DNA of 64,000 nucleotides from Brevibacterium moorei. GTDB lineage: Bacteria > Actinomycetota > Actinomycetes > Actinomycetales > Brevibacteriaceae. The notes below the pieces were generated by a model that was not told the origin of the DNA, ran no database searches, and worked only from the letters and a program-made list of their open reading frames with translations. Where the stretch lies: assembly GCF_024580735.1 (NCBI RefSeq), contig NZ_JANIJX010000016.1, forward strand, positions 34,871-98,870, read 5' to 3'. Of this stretch, positions 35,384-45,400 are shown piece by piece. Both the position numbers and the translations under genes were made by a program. Each line of letters opens with the position of its first letter. The first letter of the stretch is position 1.

Positions 35384-37528
35384 CTATGCGATGGCCGCTT
35401 CGATCGCCTCGAGTTCGGCCAGCCACAGGCGGGCGTTGCCGTCCGAGGGCGCCCGCCAGTCCCCGCGCGGGCTCAACGCCCCGGCGGCCAGGACCTTGGG
35501 CCCATTGGGGATCGCCGAGCGCTTGAACTGGGAGAACCCGAAGAAGCGCTTCAAAAACACTTTCTCCCATTTCAGGATCGTGGCCATGTCATAGGAGTAC
35601 CGGTCGGGTTCGGGGAAGCCCGCCGGCCACAGCCCCGCATGTGGATCGCCCGCCCAGGCGTGCCGGGCCATGAACGCGATCTTCGAGGGCCTGGCCCCAT
35701 GCATGATGTGGAACAGCGTGAAGTCGTGCAGGGCGTAGGGCCCGATCGTGTCCTCGGTCGACTGCACCTGGCCATCGGGCCCGGCCGGCACCAGTTCGGG
35801 GCTGATCTCCGTGTCCAACACCGACTGCAGCACCCGGGCGCCTTCGGCGTCGACCACGTCCCCGCGCGCGATCACCCAGCGGATGATGTGCTGGATGAGC
35901 GTCTTGGGGATCCCCGAGTTCACCCCGTAATGGCTCATCTGATCGCCCACCCCGTAGGTCGACCAGCCCAGCGCGATCTCGGACAGATCGCCCGTTCCCA
36001 CCACGATCCCGCCCAGGTGGTTAGCCAGGCGGAACAGGTAGTCGGTGCGCAGACCGGCCTGCACGTTCTCGAAGGTGACATCGTAGACGGGCTCGCCATC
36101 GCCTGCCGGGTGGTGCATCTGGCGCAGCATCTCCGTGGCCGCCGGCCGGATGTCGATCGTCTCCACACTCGCGCCGATCGCCCGCGCCAGGGCCAGGGCA
36201 TTGGACTTCGTATGGTCGCTGGTGGCGAAACCGGGCATGGTGTAGGCCAGGATGTCCGAGCGCGGCCTGCCCATCAGATCCATCGCGCGGGCGATGACCA
36301 GCAGCGCGTGCGTGGAATCCAGCCCGCCGGAGACGCCGATGACCGGCTTGGGCCCGCCGATCGCGCGCAGCCGCTGCACCAGCCCGGAGACCTGGATGTT
36401 GAAGGCCTCGTAGCAGTCCTGGTCGAGCCTGGCGGCGTCCGTGGCGATGAACGGGAAGCGCGGCAGCGTGCGCAGCAGGCCCACATCCCCGCGCGGCGGG
36501 TTCGCCTGGAATTCCACGGTCCGGAACGCCGAGGCCTCGCCCAGCGCCCGGCGGTTGTCGTCGAAGGTGCCCTGGCGGCGGCGGTCCTGGACCAGGGAGT
36601 CCAGGTCCACGTCCGCGATCGAATGCCCGGCGGTCTGCGGGAAGCGTTCGGTCTCGGCCAGTAGTGCGCCGTTCTCGTAGATCATCGTCATGCCGTCCCA
36701 GGACACGTCGTTGGTCGACTCGCCCAGGCCGGCCGCAGCATAGGCATAGGCCGCCAGGCCCCTTGCCGAGGCCGCACGCGCCAGCAGGTGCCGGTCGTCC
36801 GCCCTGGCGACGGTGATGGGGCTGCCGGACAGGTTGGTCAGCACCGTGGCGCCGGCCAGGGCCGCCAGCGACGAGGGCGGCACGGGCACCCACATGTCCT
36901 CGCAGATTTCGGCGTGGACGACCAGGCCGGGCAGGTCCGTGGCGGCGAACAGCAGATCGGGGCCGAAGGGCACGGTAACGGGTGCCCCGGCCGCGGAGGA
37001 TCCGGAGCCGGGCGCTGTGGAACCGGGCGCCGCCTCGGCAGCTGCAGCCGGCCCCGCCGTGCCTGGGTCGGGCAGGGTGATCGTGCCGCGCTGATCGTCG
37101 CCCGGGGCGTACCAGCGGCGCTCGTAGAACTCGCGGTAGGTCGGCAGATAGGACTTCGGGGCGACGCCGAGGACGCGGCCGGCTTTGATCGCCACCGCAC
37201 AGTTGTACAGGCGGTTGCCGTGGGCCAGGGGTGCGCCGATCAGCAGCAGCGGCGAGTACGTGGCGGTCTCGCGGGCGATCCGGTGGAAGGCCGCCAGCAC
37301 GCCGTCGAGCAGCGCATCCTGGAGTACCAGGTCGTCGATCGCATAGCCGGACAGGCACAGCTCAGGGAACACCGCCACGGTGACGGAGCGTTCGTCCAGG
37401 TCACGGGTAGCGTCGATGATCGTCTGCGCGTTCGTCGCCGGGTCCGCGATGGCAAGGGGGACCGTGCAGGCTGCGATCCGCGCGAAGCCGTGGCCGAAGG
37501 CATTGTCGAATTCAGTTGCGTCACTCAC
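35384..37528 (-). CDS. nadE: Glutamine-dependent NAD+ synthetase
   Basis: A 714-residue fused enzyme. The N-terminal nitrilase-type glutaminase has the Glu-Lys-Cys triad Glu56 (FPELCLSGY), Lys125 (APKSYLP) and Cys209 (HAEICEDMW). The C-terminal ATP-PPi synthetase contains the P-loop SGGLDSTHAL and the conserved GTGDLSEIALGWSTYG. It converts deamido-NAD, ATP and glutamine to NAD+. A Gly/Ser/Ala-rich insert of about 25 residues precedes the Cys motif. The start is GTG 37528; no other start gives the full nitrilase domain. Confidence 0.95.
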   Translation of the reverse strand: MSDATEFDNAFGHGFARIAACTVPLAIADPATNAQTIIDATRDLDERSVTVAVFPELCLSGYAIDDLVLQDALLDGVLAAFHRIARETATYSPLLLIGAPLAHGNRLYNCAVAIKAGRVLGVAPKSYLPTYREFYERRWYAPGDDQRGTITLPDPGTAGPAAAAEAAPGSTAPGSGSSAAGAPVTVPFGPDLLFAATDLPGLVVHAEICEDMWVPVPPSSLAALAGATVLTNLSGSPITVARADDRHLLARAASARGLAAYAYAAAGLGESTNDVSWDGMTMIYENGALLAETERFPQTAGHSIADVDLDSLVQDRRRQGTFDDNRRALGEASAFRTVEFQANPPRGDVGLLRTLPRFPFIATDAARLDQDCYEAFNIQVSGLVQRLRAIGGPKPVIGVSGGLDSTHALLVIARAMDLMGRPRSDILAYTMPGFATSDHTKSNALALARAIGASVETIDIRPAATEMLRQMHHPAGDGEPVYDVTFENVQAGLRTDYLFRLANHLGGIVVGTGDLSEIALGWSTYGVGDQMSHYGVNSGIPKTLIQHIIRWVIARGDVVDAEGARVLQSVLDTEISPELVPAGPDGQVQSTEDTIGPYALHDFTLFHIMHGARPSKIAFMARHAWAGDPHAGLWPAGFPEPDRYSYDMATILKWEKVFLKRFFGFSQFKRSAIPNGPKVLAAGALSPRGDWRAPSDGNARLWLAELEAIEAAIA

Positions 37529-37566
37529 CGTCTCAGTCTTTCACGCCCGGCTCCGGCTCGGCAGCC

Positions 37567-38676
37567 TCAGAGGTCGTTGACCAGCACCGCGGCACCGTCG
37601 AACCGTCCGGCCTGCAGATCCTCCAGCGCGTTGAGCGCCCGGCTCATCGGGTACTCGTGGGTCGTGGCCCGCACCTGGTGGCGCGCCGCCAGTTCCAGGA
37701 ACTCCCGGCCCTGGTCCCGCGTATTCGAGGTCACGCTGCGGATCTGTTTCTCATAGAACAGCTCGTCCTCGTAGTTCAGCGGCGGAGTGTCCGACAGGTG
37801 GATGCCCGCGATCGACAGCACGCCGCCACGGTCCAGCGCCCGCATCGCCGGCTTGACGATATCGCCCACCGGCGCGAACAGGATCGCCGAATCCAGCGGC
37901 TCCGGAGGCATATCGTAGGCCCCGGCGGCCGAGGCCGCGCCCAGTTCCAGCGCCAGTTCCCTGGCCGCCCGGTCACGTGTCAGCACGTGGACGCGGGCGC
38001 CCTGGGCCAGGGCGAGTTGGGCGCACAGATGGGCACTGCCGCCGAATCCGTACAGGCCGAGGCGTCCGCCGGCCGGCAGTTCGGCCTTGAGCAGGGCGTG
38101 GTAGCCGATGATGCCGGCGCACAGTAGGGGCGCCAGGGCGGTGTCGTCGACCTCGGGCAGTTCATAGGCGTAGGCGGCGGGGACCGTGGTGTATTCCGCG
38201 TAGCCGCCGTCGGCGTCCCAACCGGTGTAGGTAGATTCCGGGCAGAGGTTCTCGCGCCCGGTGGTGCACCACCGGCAGTGGCCGCAGGTGCCGCGCAGCC
38301 AGGCGACGCCCACTCTGCGGCCGATCCGGGTAGTCCCGGGATCGGCAGCACCGGGGCCGGCCGTCCCCGGGCCGCAGGCGACGACGCGGCCGACGACCTC
38401 GTGCCCGGGTGTGACATGGGGCCGGTGCACGGCCAGGTCGCCCTCGACCACGTGCAGATCGGTGCGGCAGACTCCGCAGGTGTGGACGTGGATCAGCAGT
38501 TCGCCGGGGCCTGGAGTGGGGACGGGCACCTCGCGCAATTCCAAGGGTGGAACCGGTGCAGGGGAGGAGCCATCAGCGGCGAGGACCGGGGCGGGGTCCG
38601 TGACGGTCCAGGCGCGCATGGTCGCGGGTACCTCTGGCGGTGTCGTGACCGGATTCGCCGACTGTACAACGCTCAT
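37567..38676 (-). CDS. Zinc-dependent alcohol dehydrogenase
   Basis: A 369-residue medium-chain alcohol dehydrogenase (AdhP/YjgB-like). Catalytic zinc ligands are Cys67 ([10 protein letters not shown]), His92 and Glu93 (GHEVVG); the structural zinc site is [15 protein letters not shown]. The NAD-binding fold is [16 protein letters not shown], with serine-rich variation of the usual GxGxxG. ATG 38676 lies 6 nt after a TAGATT box, so a leaderless transcript is likely. A 23-bp inverted repeat lies upstream, between this gene and the MFS gene behind it. Substrate is unknown. Confidence 0.9.
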   Translation of the reverse strand: MSVVQSANPVTTPPEVPATMRAWTVTDPAPVLAADGSSPAPVPPLELREVPVPTPGPGELLIHVHTCGVCRTDLHVVEGDLAVHRPHVTPGHEVVGRVVACGPGTAGPGAADPGTTRIGRRVGVAWLRGTCGHCRWCTTGRENLCPESTYTGWDADGGYAEYTTVPAAYAYELPEVDDTALAPLLCAGIIGYHALLKAELPAGGRLGLYGFGGSAHLCAQLALAQGARVHVLTRDRAARELALELGAASAAGAYDMPPEPLDSAILFAPVGDIVKPAMRALDRGGVLSIAGIHLSDTPPLNYEDELFYEKQIRSVTSNTRDQGREFLELAARHQVRATTHEYPMSRALNALEDLQAGRFDGAAVLVNDL

Positions 38677-38682
38677 GGTCTG

Positions 38683-38688
38683 AATCTA
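38683..38688 (-). promoter_or_regulatory. -10 box of alcohol dehydrogenase gene
   Basis: TAGATT on the minus strand followed by CAGACC and the ATG at 38676, spacing 6 nt. Confidence 0.45.
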
Positions 38689-38720
38689 CCCAGGCGTCGG
38701 GTCAAGGGGAACCCCATAAC

Positions 38721-38788
38721 CGCGTCGAACCGTCGATAATGTGCGATTCCACCAGGGGCAGAGCACACATTATCGACGGTTCGGCGCG
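38721..38788. terminator. Long hairpin between MFS and adh genes
   Basis: Arms 38721-38743 and 38766-38788 match over 23 positions with one T:G pair; the inner 18 bp (CGAACCGTCGATAATGTG and its complement) are perfect, with a 22-nt loop. It sits downstream of the MFS gene and upstream of adh on the minus strand. A terminator is the simplest reading, but the A/T-containing centre and lack of T-tract leave an operator or small mobile palindrome open. Confidence 0.6.
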
Positions 38789-38810
38789 AAGGGTTGGGGA
38801 GGGGCGGGCC

Positions 38811-40064
38811 TCAGCCGGCGACGACCTCGCGGTCGTGGGGCTTATTGGCCGCCGACAGGGGACCGTGCAGCGAGAACACGAGCACGATCGCCACGATGAG
38901 TGCCGCAGCGCCGAACACATAGGAGGCGCTCCAACCGAAGGCATGGCCCAGGCTGGTGGCCAGCGGAGGGGCGATGGCGCCGCCTAGGAAGCGGATGCCG
39001 GAATACGCGCTCGAGGCGACCGGCCGCGGCAGGTCGGTGGACTCCATGGACGATTCGGTCAGGACGGTGTTCATCACGCCCAGGATCAAACCGGAGACCA
39101 CGATGAGGGCGATGAGGGCCGGGACCACGTTGACGAGGAAGATCGCCAGGGCCACGACGATGAACAGGGCGACCAGGCCCGAGGCGATGATCGTGGTGCG
39201 CTTGAACCGGGCGGACAGCGCCGGTGCGCCGAAGACCGAGGTCAGAGCCAGACCCACGCCCCAGCCGGTGAAGGTCAGGCCGATGCCCAGCGCCCCGAAG
39301 CCCAGAGGATAGGGGGAGACGGCGAGGACGACGAAGAAGGCCATGTTGTAGAAGATGGCGATGAGGCCGAAGCTCAGTAGGGCCGGCTTCTTGAAGGCGC
39401 CGAACGCGGCGAAGACCGGGGTGTGCCTCTTCTCGACGGCGCTCTTGTCCAGCATGGTCAGGATGGCGACGAAGCCCGCGGCCATGAGGACGGCCGTGCC
39501 GATGAAGGGCGCTTTCCAGGAGATCATGCCCAGCAGGCCGCCGACCAGCGGGCCCAGGGCCATGCCGACGCCCAGTGCGGATTCGTAGAGGACGATCGCG
39601 CCGTCGGGATTGCGCGATTCGCTCATGATCGTCGACAGTGCGGTCGAGATGAACAGGGCGTTGCCCAGGCCCCAGACCGCGCGGAAGGCGATGATCCACG
39701 GAACGCTGGGGGCCAGGCCGGAGGCCAGTGAGAACACCACGATCAGGCCGAGGCCGATCAGCAGGGTGTTGCGCGCGCCGATCCGCCCGGAGACCCAGCT
39801 GGTGAAGAACATCGCCACGGCGGTGATGAGCAGGTACGAGGTGAACAGGAGCGAGGTCTGGGCTGGGGTGGCGTGCAGGTCCGCGCTGATCGCAGGCAGG
39901 ATCGGGTCGACCAGGCCGATGCCCATGAAGGACACTGCGGCGGCCAGCGCCACCGCCCATACGGTCTTGGGCTGGATCCACCAGCCGGGCTCGACCTCGG
40001 CGGCGGTGGCGTGCGTGCCCGGTGGTGTCTGCCCGGTGGCTAGGTTCTCTGTCTCTGCGCTCAC
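38811..40064 (-). CDS. MFS transporter, 12-helix
   Basis: A 417-residue major facilitator protein. The first helix is VWAVALAAAVSFMGIGLVDP, followed by LPAISADLHATPAQTSLL and the motif A-like GRIGARNTLLIGLG; about 12 helices in all, consistent with drug or sugar efflux. GTG 40064 is chosen: further upstream reading lies in the operator region and gives hydrophobic residues without family match. It is divergent from an ArsR-like regulator; the shared gap holds a palindrome and the regulator's -10 box, so it is probably repressed by that regulator. Confidence 0.85.
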   Translation of the reverse strand: MSAETENLATGQTPPGTHATAAEVEPGWWIQPKTVWAVALAAAVSFMGIGLVDPILPAISADLHATPAQTSLLFTSYLLITAVAMFFTSWVSGRIGARNTLLIGLGLIVVFSLASGLAPSVPWIIAFRAVWGLGNALFISTALSTIMSESRNPDGAIVLYESALGVGMALGPLVGGLLGMISWKAPFIGTAVLMAAGFVAILTMLDKSAVEKRHTPVFAAFGAFKKPALLSFGLIAIFYNMAFFVVLAVSPYPLGFGALGIGLTFTGWGVGLALTSVFGAPALSARFKRTTIIASGLVALFIVVALAIFLVNVVPALIALIVVSGLILGVMNTVLTESSMESTDLPRPVASSAYSGIRFLGGAIAPPLATSLGHAFGWSASYVFGAAALIVAIVLVFSLHGPLSAANKPHDREVVAG

Positions 40065-40183
40065 TTCTGTGACTTCCCTGGTCTTTCTGTCGGCTGCTTG
40101 TGCCAACAAGAATATCAGATAGATATATAAATAAGTGTCTGGAATGTTGCAGAGTTGTTGCCGTCTGCCTCTAGTCAATTAAT

Positions 40184-40201
40184 ACGTAATTACGTTATAG
40201 T
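40184..40201. promoter_or_regulatory. Operator palindrome and -10 box
   Basis: The perfect 12-bp palindrome ACGTAATTACGT (40184-40195) touches TATAGT (40196-40201), which lies 6 nt before the regulator ATG at 40208. A bound dimer would block this promoter and probably the divergent MFS promoter. Confidence 0.55.
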
Positions 40202-40207
40202 GAGAAT

Positions 40208-40801
40208 ATGACGGATGCAGATGATGTCGAGCGGGATCGGGTCGAGGTGCTCGAAGACCGGATCGGAGCGCTTGAGGAACGGCTCGCGCTGCTGGAACGC
40301 GGCGGGAAATCGCCCGGTGCCGGTTTCACCGACTTGACTGGCTCCGATGCCGACTCCCCGGGCCTCAGAGCCGATACGGCGGCCACATCGGCCGCAGTTT
40401 CGGAATCGGCCTGGATCCTCACGGAATCTGCCCGGCGCTATCCGGGCATGGACGCCGTGCACTTCGCTGGCACCGCACAACTGCCGGAGGGCCCGGTGGC
40501 CTGGCAGTGGGGGCGACCCACCGCCGAGCTGTTGGGCCGCGACTTCGCCGATGCGGGCGAACGCCTGGCCGCGCTCTCGCACCCCGTGCGGCTGGCGCTG
40601 GTCCAGGCGGTACTCGCGGGCACCTCGACCTCGGCGGACCTGACGGCTCTGCCGGGGATGGGCACATCGGGGCAGGTCTACCACCATTTACACCAGCTGG
40701 CAGCCACCGGCTGGCTGCAGTCCCCGCGCCGGGGCCACTGGCGGGTGCCCGCGGACCGGGTGGTGCCGTTGCTGGTCATCATCATGGCTGCCACCGACTG
40801 A
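40208..40801 (+). CDS. ArsR-like winged-helix regulator
   Basis: A 197-residue regulator. The N-terminal about 30 residues look like a short coiled coil (VEVLEDRIGALEERLALLE). The C-terminal about 80 residues are an ArsR-type winged helix: AALSHPVRLALVQAVLAG, SGQVYHHLHQLAATGWL, HWRVPADRVV. No cysteine metal site is present, so metal sensing is unlikely. It is divergent from the MFS exporter across a palindromic operator and has a leaderless-type promoter; it likely represses itself and the exporter in response to a small molecule. Confidence 0.8.
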   Translation: MTDADDVERDRVEVLEDRIGALEERLALLERGGKSPGAGFTDLTGSDADSPGLRADTAATSAAVSESAWILTESARRYPGMDAVHFAGTAQLPEGPVAWQWGRPTAELLGRDFADAGERLAALSHPVRLALVQAVLAGTSTSADLTALPGMGTSGQVYHHLHQLAATGWLQSPRRGHWRVPADRVVPLLVIIMAATD

Positions 40802-40891
40802 GGCCCGGAGCCCGCAGTGTCAGCACTGCAGTGCCCGCATCGGAAGTGGCCGCCACGGCACCGGCATCCGGCCGGTGCGAGGAAGGACATC

Positions 40892-41968
40892 ATGAGACGA
40901 CACACAATAGCCATTGCGGCCGGACTCCTGGCCGCCCTGCTCATCGCCCTCGTGGCCCCGAAACCCCTGGGATTGCGCGGCCAGGCCAACGGAGATTCCG
41001 AATTGGTGTCCCAGATCGACGGATTGCTGGGCACCGGATTCCGCCACCACCTGGTTGCTTTGCGCCTGGACGAGGACGGTAAGACCTCGTTTGCCGGCTG
41101 GGGCGCGGACGAGCATACGGAATTCGAGATCGGATCGGTGACCAAGACCTTCACGGCCGCCGCCTTCGCGGATGCGATCGACCGCGGCGAAGTCGACCCC
41201 GATACCCGGCTTGACGAGGTCTTCCCCGACTTCCGCGACCGTCCGGCGGGAAGTGTGACGCTGGCGGAGCTGGCCACTCAGCATTCGGGACTGTCCCGCC
41301 TGCTGGAATCCGGCGCGGCGGGTGTGGGCGTGCAGACCGTCCGCGGGCTACTGGGATTCGACCCCTACACCCTGGATAAGGAAGAGTTCTTGACGCAGGC
41401 CGCCGAGAGCAGGGTATCCACGGGCCAGGGTGGGAAGAAGGAGTATGGATACTCCAATCTGGGCTTCGCCCTGCTGGGCCAGGCCGTGGCGAAACGTGCG
41501 GGGATGGAATATCCCGAGCTGATCCGGACCCGTATCCTCGCACCGCTGGGAATGGACGAGACGACGGTGCCGACCGAGGCCTCGGACCTGGGGACCGATG
41601 CTCCGCGCGGCTTCGACGCCGCGGGCCTGCCCACCGGCAGGTGGACGATGCGCGCGCAGGCCCCTGCCGGGTCGATGCGCTCGACCGCACACGATATGGG
41701 ACTGTGGCTGCAAGCCGTGGCGACCGGAAAGGCGCCGGGGGTCAAGGCGGTCAAAGCCCGGGCGGACGCAGGGTCCGGCCAGCGCATCGGCTACGCCTGG
41801 ATGCACACGGGCGCGGGGACTGTCTGGCACAACGGCGGCACCGGGGGCTTCTCCTGCTATCTGGGTTTCGCCGGTGACCGCAAGCAGAAGGACGGCGCGA
41901 GGGGAATCGTGGTGCTTAGCGATACCGCGACCTCGGTCGACGAAGCACAGAAGGTGATCGAACCATGA
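40892..41968 (+). CDS. Exported serine hydrolase (beta-lactamase fold)
   Basis: A 358-residue protein with an N-terminal signal or membrane anchor (IAIAAGLLAALLIALVAP). Catalytic motifs of the beta-lactamase/PBP fold are Ser82-Val-Thr-Lys85 (EIGSVTKTF), Tyr-Ser-Asn in YGYSNLGFAL, and HNGGTGGF near the C-terminus. It probably acts outside the membrane on peptides or esters. ATG 40892 follows GAGGAAGG. It overlaps the next small membrane protein by four bases (ATGA), so the two are coupled, and lies 90 bp after the regulator. Confidence 0.88.
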   Translation: MRRHTIAIAAGLLAALLIALVAPKPLGLRGQANGDSELVSQIDGLLGTGFRHHLVALRLDEDGKTSFAGWGADEHTEFEIGSVTKTFTAAAFADAIDRGEVDPDTRLDEVFPDFRDRPAGSVTLAELATQHSGLSRLLESGAAGVGVQTVRGLLGFDPYTLDKEEFLTQAAESRVSTGQGGKKEYGYSNLGFALLGQAVAKRAGMEYPELIRTRILAPLGMDETTVPTEASDLGTDAPRGFDAAGLPTGRWTMRAQAPAGSMRSTAHDMGLWLQAVATGKAPGVKAVKARADAGSGQRIGYAWMHTGAGTVWHNGGTGGFSCYLGFAGDRKQKDGARGIVVLSDTATSVDEAQKVIEP

Positions 41969-42408
41969 ACGGCACACTGTCCCTGGTCATGAGTCTGATT
42001 CTGCTCCTGGTGTCCGCCTGGCTGCTGCTGGGCCCGCCGGTGCTGGCCCTGATCCGGTTGCGGCGCGGCACCCTGAACCCGGAGGCCGGTGCGCGGATGG
42101 CCGGCAGCTATTTGATCGGCATGCTGCTGGTGCGCATCCTGTGGCCGGCCGGCACCCTGCTGCTGGTCGTCTGGCTGCTCGCAGCGGTCCTGGCCGGGAT
42201 CGCCGTCTGGCGGGTGGTCGCCGGTGGGGTTTCGATTGGCGCGGGCCCGGCGAGTCCGGCAGGGACTGGTCCGGCGGGGGAGGGCCTGGCAAAGGCGAGC
42301 CGTTTAGGCGGTGCCCGGCGCGGCCTGTCGAGGAAGACGATGGTGGTCCTGGCCGTCGAGCTCGTGATCATCCTGGCCCTGGCCGTGCGCTGCTTCCTCA
42401 ACATATAG
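41965..42408 (+). CDS. Small membrane protein, unknown function
   Basis: A 147-residue protein with three to four hydrophobic helices (LVMSLILLLVSAWLLLGPPV, GTLLLVVWLLAAVLAGIAV, MVVLAVELVIILALAV) and a Gly/Ala-rich loop between the last two. I do not recognise a family. It is translationally coupled to the exported serine hydrolase (ATGA overlap), which suggests the two act together at the membrane. Confidence 0.65.
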   Translation: MNGTLSLVMSLILLLVSAWLLLGPPVLALIRLRRGTLNPEAGARMAGSYLIGMLLVRILWPAGTLLLVVWLLAAVLAGIAVWRVVAGGVSIGAGPASPAGTGPAGEGLAKASRLGGARRGLSRKTMVVLAVELVIILALAVRCFLNI

Positions 42409-42431
42409 GATGGTGTGCCCAGTCCGTGCCC

Positions 42432-45400
42432 TTAATTCCCGTAGTAGCGTAGGCCACGCGGGGCCAGGCGCAGGCCGGCCCGTTGTAGGGCCTCGGCCCA
42501 GGGATGGCCCAGGGCCGGCCTGTCGTCGATCGTCTCCAAGACGAACCCCGGCAGCCGGTACCGGTCGAATGCGGCAAGCAGGGCCTCGGCTGCACGTCCC
42601 TGCCGTTCGGTGAAGGTCACAAGGTGCTTTCCGCCGCGGGCCAGCCAGGCGACCGCGCCCGCGTGCGGGTCGAGGACGAGCAATGCGCCCGCGGCCCGGT
42701 TCGGTTTGGGGACATGTCGCCCCTCGCCCTCCGACGGGGGCGCGCAGTGCCCGGTCCCATCCCGTGTTTCGGACTCGGTCCACGTCCCCGCCTGCGGCCA
42801 GGCGAGCCCAACACCATAGGGATTAGCCGGGTCGTTGGCGGCCAACACATAGACGGCACCGGCGGTTGCCGCGGACTCCACCGGGCCCTCGAGCCCCTGC
42901 CACAGATCGCGCAGGCGGTCCACCGTCTGGTGCTCGGCGTACTGACTGCCACCCAAACCCGCGACGAAGCGCCCGCGGATGGCCCGGCCCGCATCCTCGA
43001 AGGCGGTCAACGCGCGGGCCAGGGCGGGGAATCCGCCGGGTACGGATTCGTGTACGGCGGCGGCCCGGGTGACGACGCCGTAGCGATCCAGCATGGCCTC
43101 GGCCCGCTCCACGATGCGCTGTTCGGCACTGCCGTCTGGACTCGACTCTGCGGTCGGACCGGCGCCGGCAGAGGCGATACCGTCCCCGTTGGGCTCATCG
43201 CCGAACCACGGTGATAGGGCCCAGCGGCCCCGCAGCCTGGGATCGGCCGAGGTTATGAACGGATTGCGCGGTATCCGGCCGCTCCCATCGGCTTCGTGAC
43301 CTGGACCGGCACCACCGACCCCCGGCAGGGACCGGTATGCGGAGCCGTACGCGGATGCGCCATAGCGGCCCGCGGCCCGGCCGGAGCGTCCCCGGCGACC
43401 CGAGCGCCGTGCACCGCGACCGGCGGTTCCACCCGCCGCTGAACCATGGGCGCCCCGCCCACTGCCGTCCGCTGCGAACTCAGCCAGGCCCCGCACCGGG
43501 GCGAAGGACTCCGTCACCACTGCTCCGCGCGCGGCCAGGCCCCACAGGGCCCGGAACAGGGCGTCGGCGTCGAGCGGTTCGGCAGCAGTGGCCGAGGCCG
43601 AACCGGCCCTGGCGCCGGGTCCGGCCCCAGGGTCGGCTCCAGCGTTCACGGCATCGGCCCCGGTATCTGCCCGCCGGCCCAGTTCGGCGGCACTCCAGGC
43701 GCCGCCGCTGGCCAACACATCGAGGATCGCCTCCTGCAGCGGAGTCAGTGGTGCAGGGTCGACGGCCTGCACCGGTCCCAGATCCTGTAGGCGCAGCGAG
43801 ATGAGCGGCTCGGCAGCACCGGTTCCGGAGGCCCGGGCGCCCACCGCCGCGCCGCCGGCGAAGACGGGGACCCAGGTGACCGAGCCCTCTGCCAGCAGCT
43901 CGTCGAGCAGGTGCGGTCCATAGTCCGCAACTCGCGCGGGCAGGATCTGCGACTCCCACAGGGATGCGGGCAGAGCCAGGCCGTCCAACTGCTCGATCAC
44001 CCTGGCCAGGCCATCGGCACCGTGCAAGGGGTGGGTGATGAACTGGCGTTCGAGTAGCAGGGAGGTGAAGGCCGGGGCCGGGGCCGGCCGTGTGGCCTCC
44101 CGCGCGGCGCGCAGGGCGGACCGTCTCACCCGGGCGAAGACCTCGGCATCGATCCACACCGCCGAGGGCCCGCCGGCCTGCTTGCGCGCCTCGCCGGGTG
44201 CCGCATGGGGGACCGTGTCCGGGACTTGGCCGTGCGCCCCGATCGCGATGAGTGTGCCGGAGTCGCGGAATCCGCGCAGGACAGGTTCGACAACGGCGGG
44301 TCCGAGTCCGAACGCCCGCGCCAGGGCCGAGGTCGTGAAGGTGCCGTGGGTGCGCGCGAAGCGGGCCACGAGATCGCCCATGGGGTCAGGGCCCTGGTTC
44401 AGGAATTCTGTGGGCAGTGTGGGTCGATCGACGCAGTCCACCCCGGCGACATTCGCTCCGGCACCGCCGGCCCCAGGAGTACTCGGTACGGTGTCCTCGC
44501 CCAGTGCCGCGCGCAGACGCCCCGCGTCCTCGGCTGCGGCCCAGGCGGTCTGCCCGGCGATCCGCACCGGAATCGCTCGTCCGGTGGAGGCCAGTTCACG
44601 CACGTACCCGAAGACCTCCGTCCCCTCCTCAACCCGTAGCCGGGCGGCGAGCTGCGCGGTGTCCAGGGGCCCCAAGTCGCGCAGCAGATCGGCGACGCCC
44701 TCCATGCCGCGCGCTCGCCGGTCGGGAGCCAGGCGTTGGAGCTCGGCCTCGATACGGGCCAGGATCCTGGGGTCCAGGAGCATTTCGGCATCGGGGGAGC
44801 CCAGGAGTTCGGCCAGTAGGGCCGGGTCCAGGGCGAGGGCCCCGGCGCGGCGTTCGGCCAGCGGGCGGTCCGAATCGTAGAGGAACTCGCCCACATAGCC
44901 GAACAGTAGATCGCCGGCGAAGGGCGAGGGCACGCGCGTGTGTTTCACGTGAAACAGGATGTGTCCGGAGCCCAATTCCCGCATCAGATCCTGCAGGCCC
45001 GGCAGATCGTAGACATCGTGCAGGCATTCGCGCGCGGTCTCCGTCAGTATTGGGAAATCGGGAAACTCCGCCAACGCCTCCAGGAGCTGTCCGGCCCGCT
45101 GGCGCTGCTGCCACAGTGGAGTCCGCTTGCCGGGATCCCGGCGCGGCAGCAAGAGGGCGCGCGAGGCGCATTCGCGGAACCGCGCGGCGAACAATGCGGA
45201 TCCGCCCACCAGCCGTTCGATGCGCGGGGAGAGCGATTCGGGATCGAACTGGAAGAACCGCGCGTCCGGCACGGCGGCATCCGCGGGTATCCGGGCGACG
45301 ATCCCGTCGTCTGCGGCCATGACCGAGGCATCCGATCCGTAGGCGGCCAGCAGGCGTTCCGACAGGGCAAGGGCCCACGGCGCGTGGACCCTTCGGCCGA

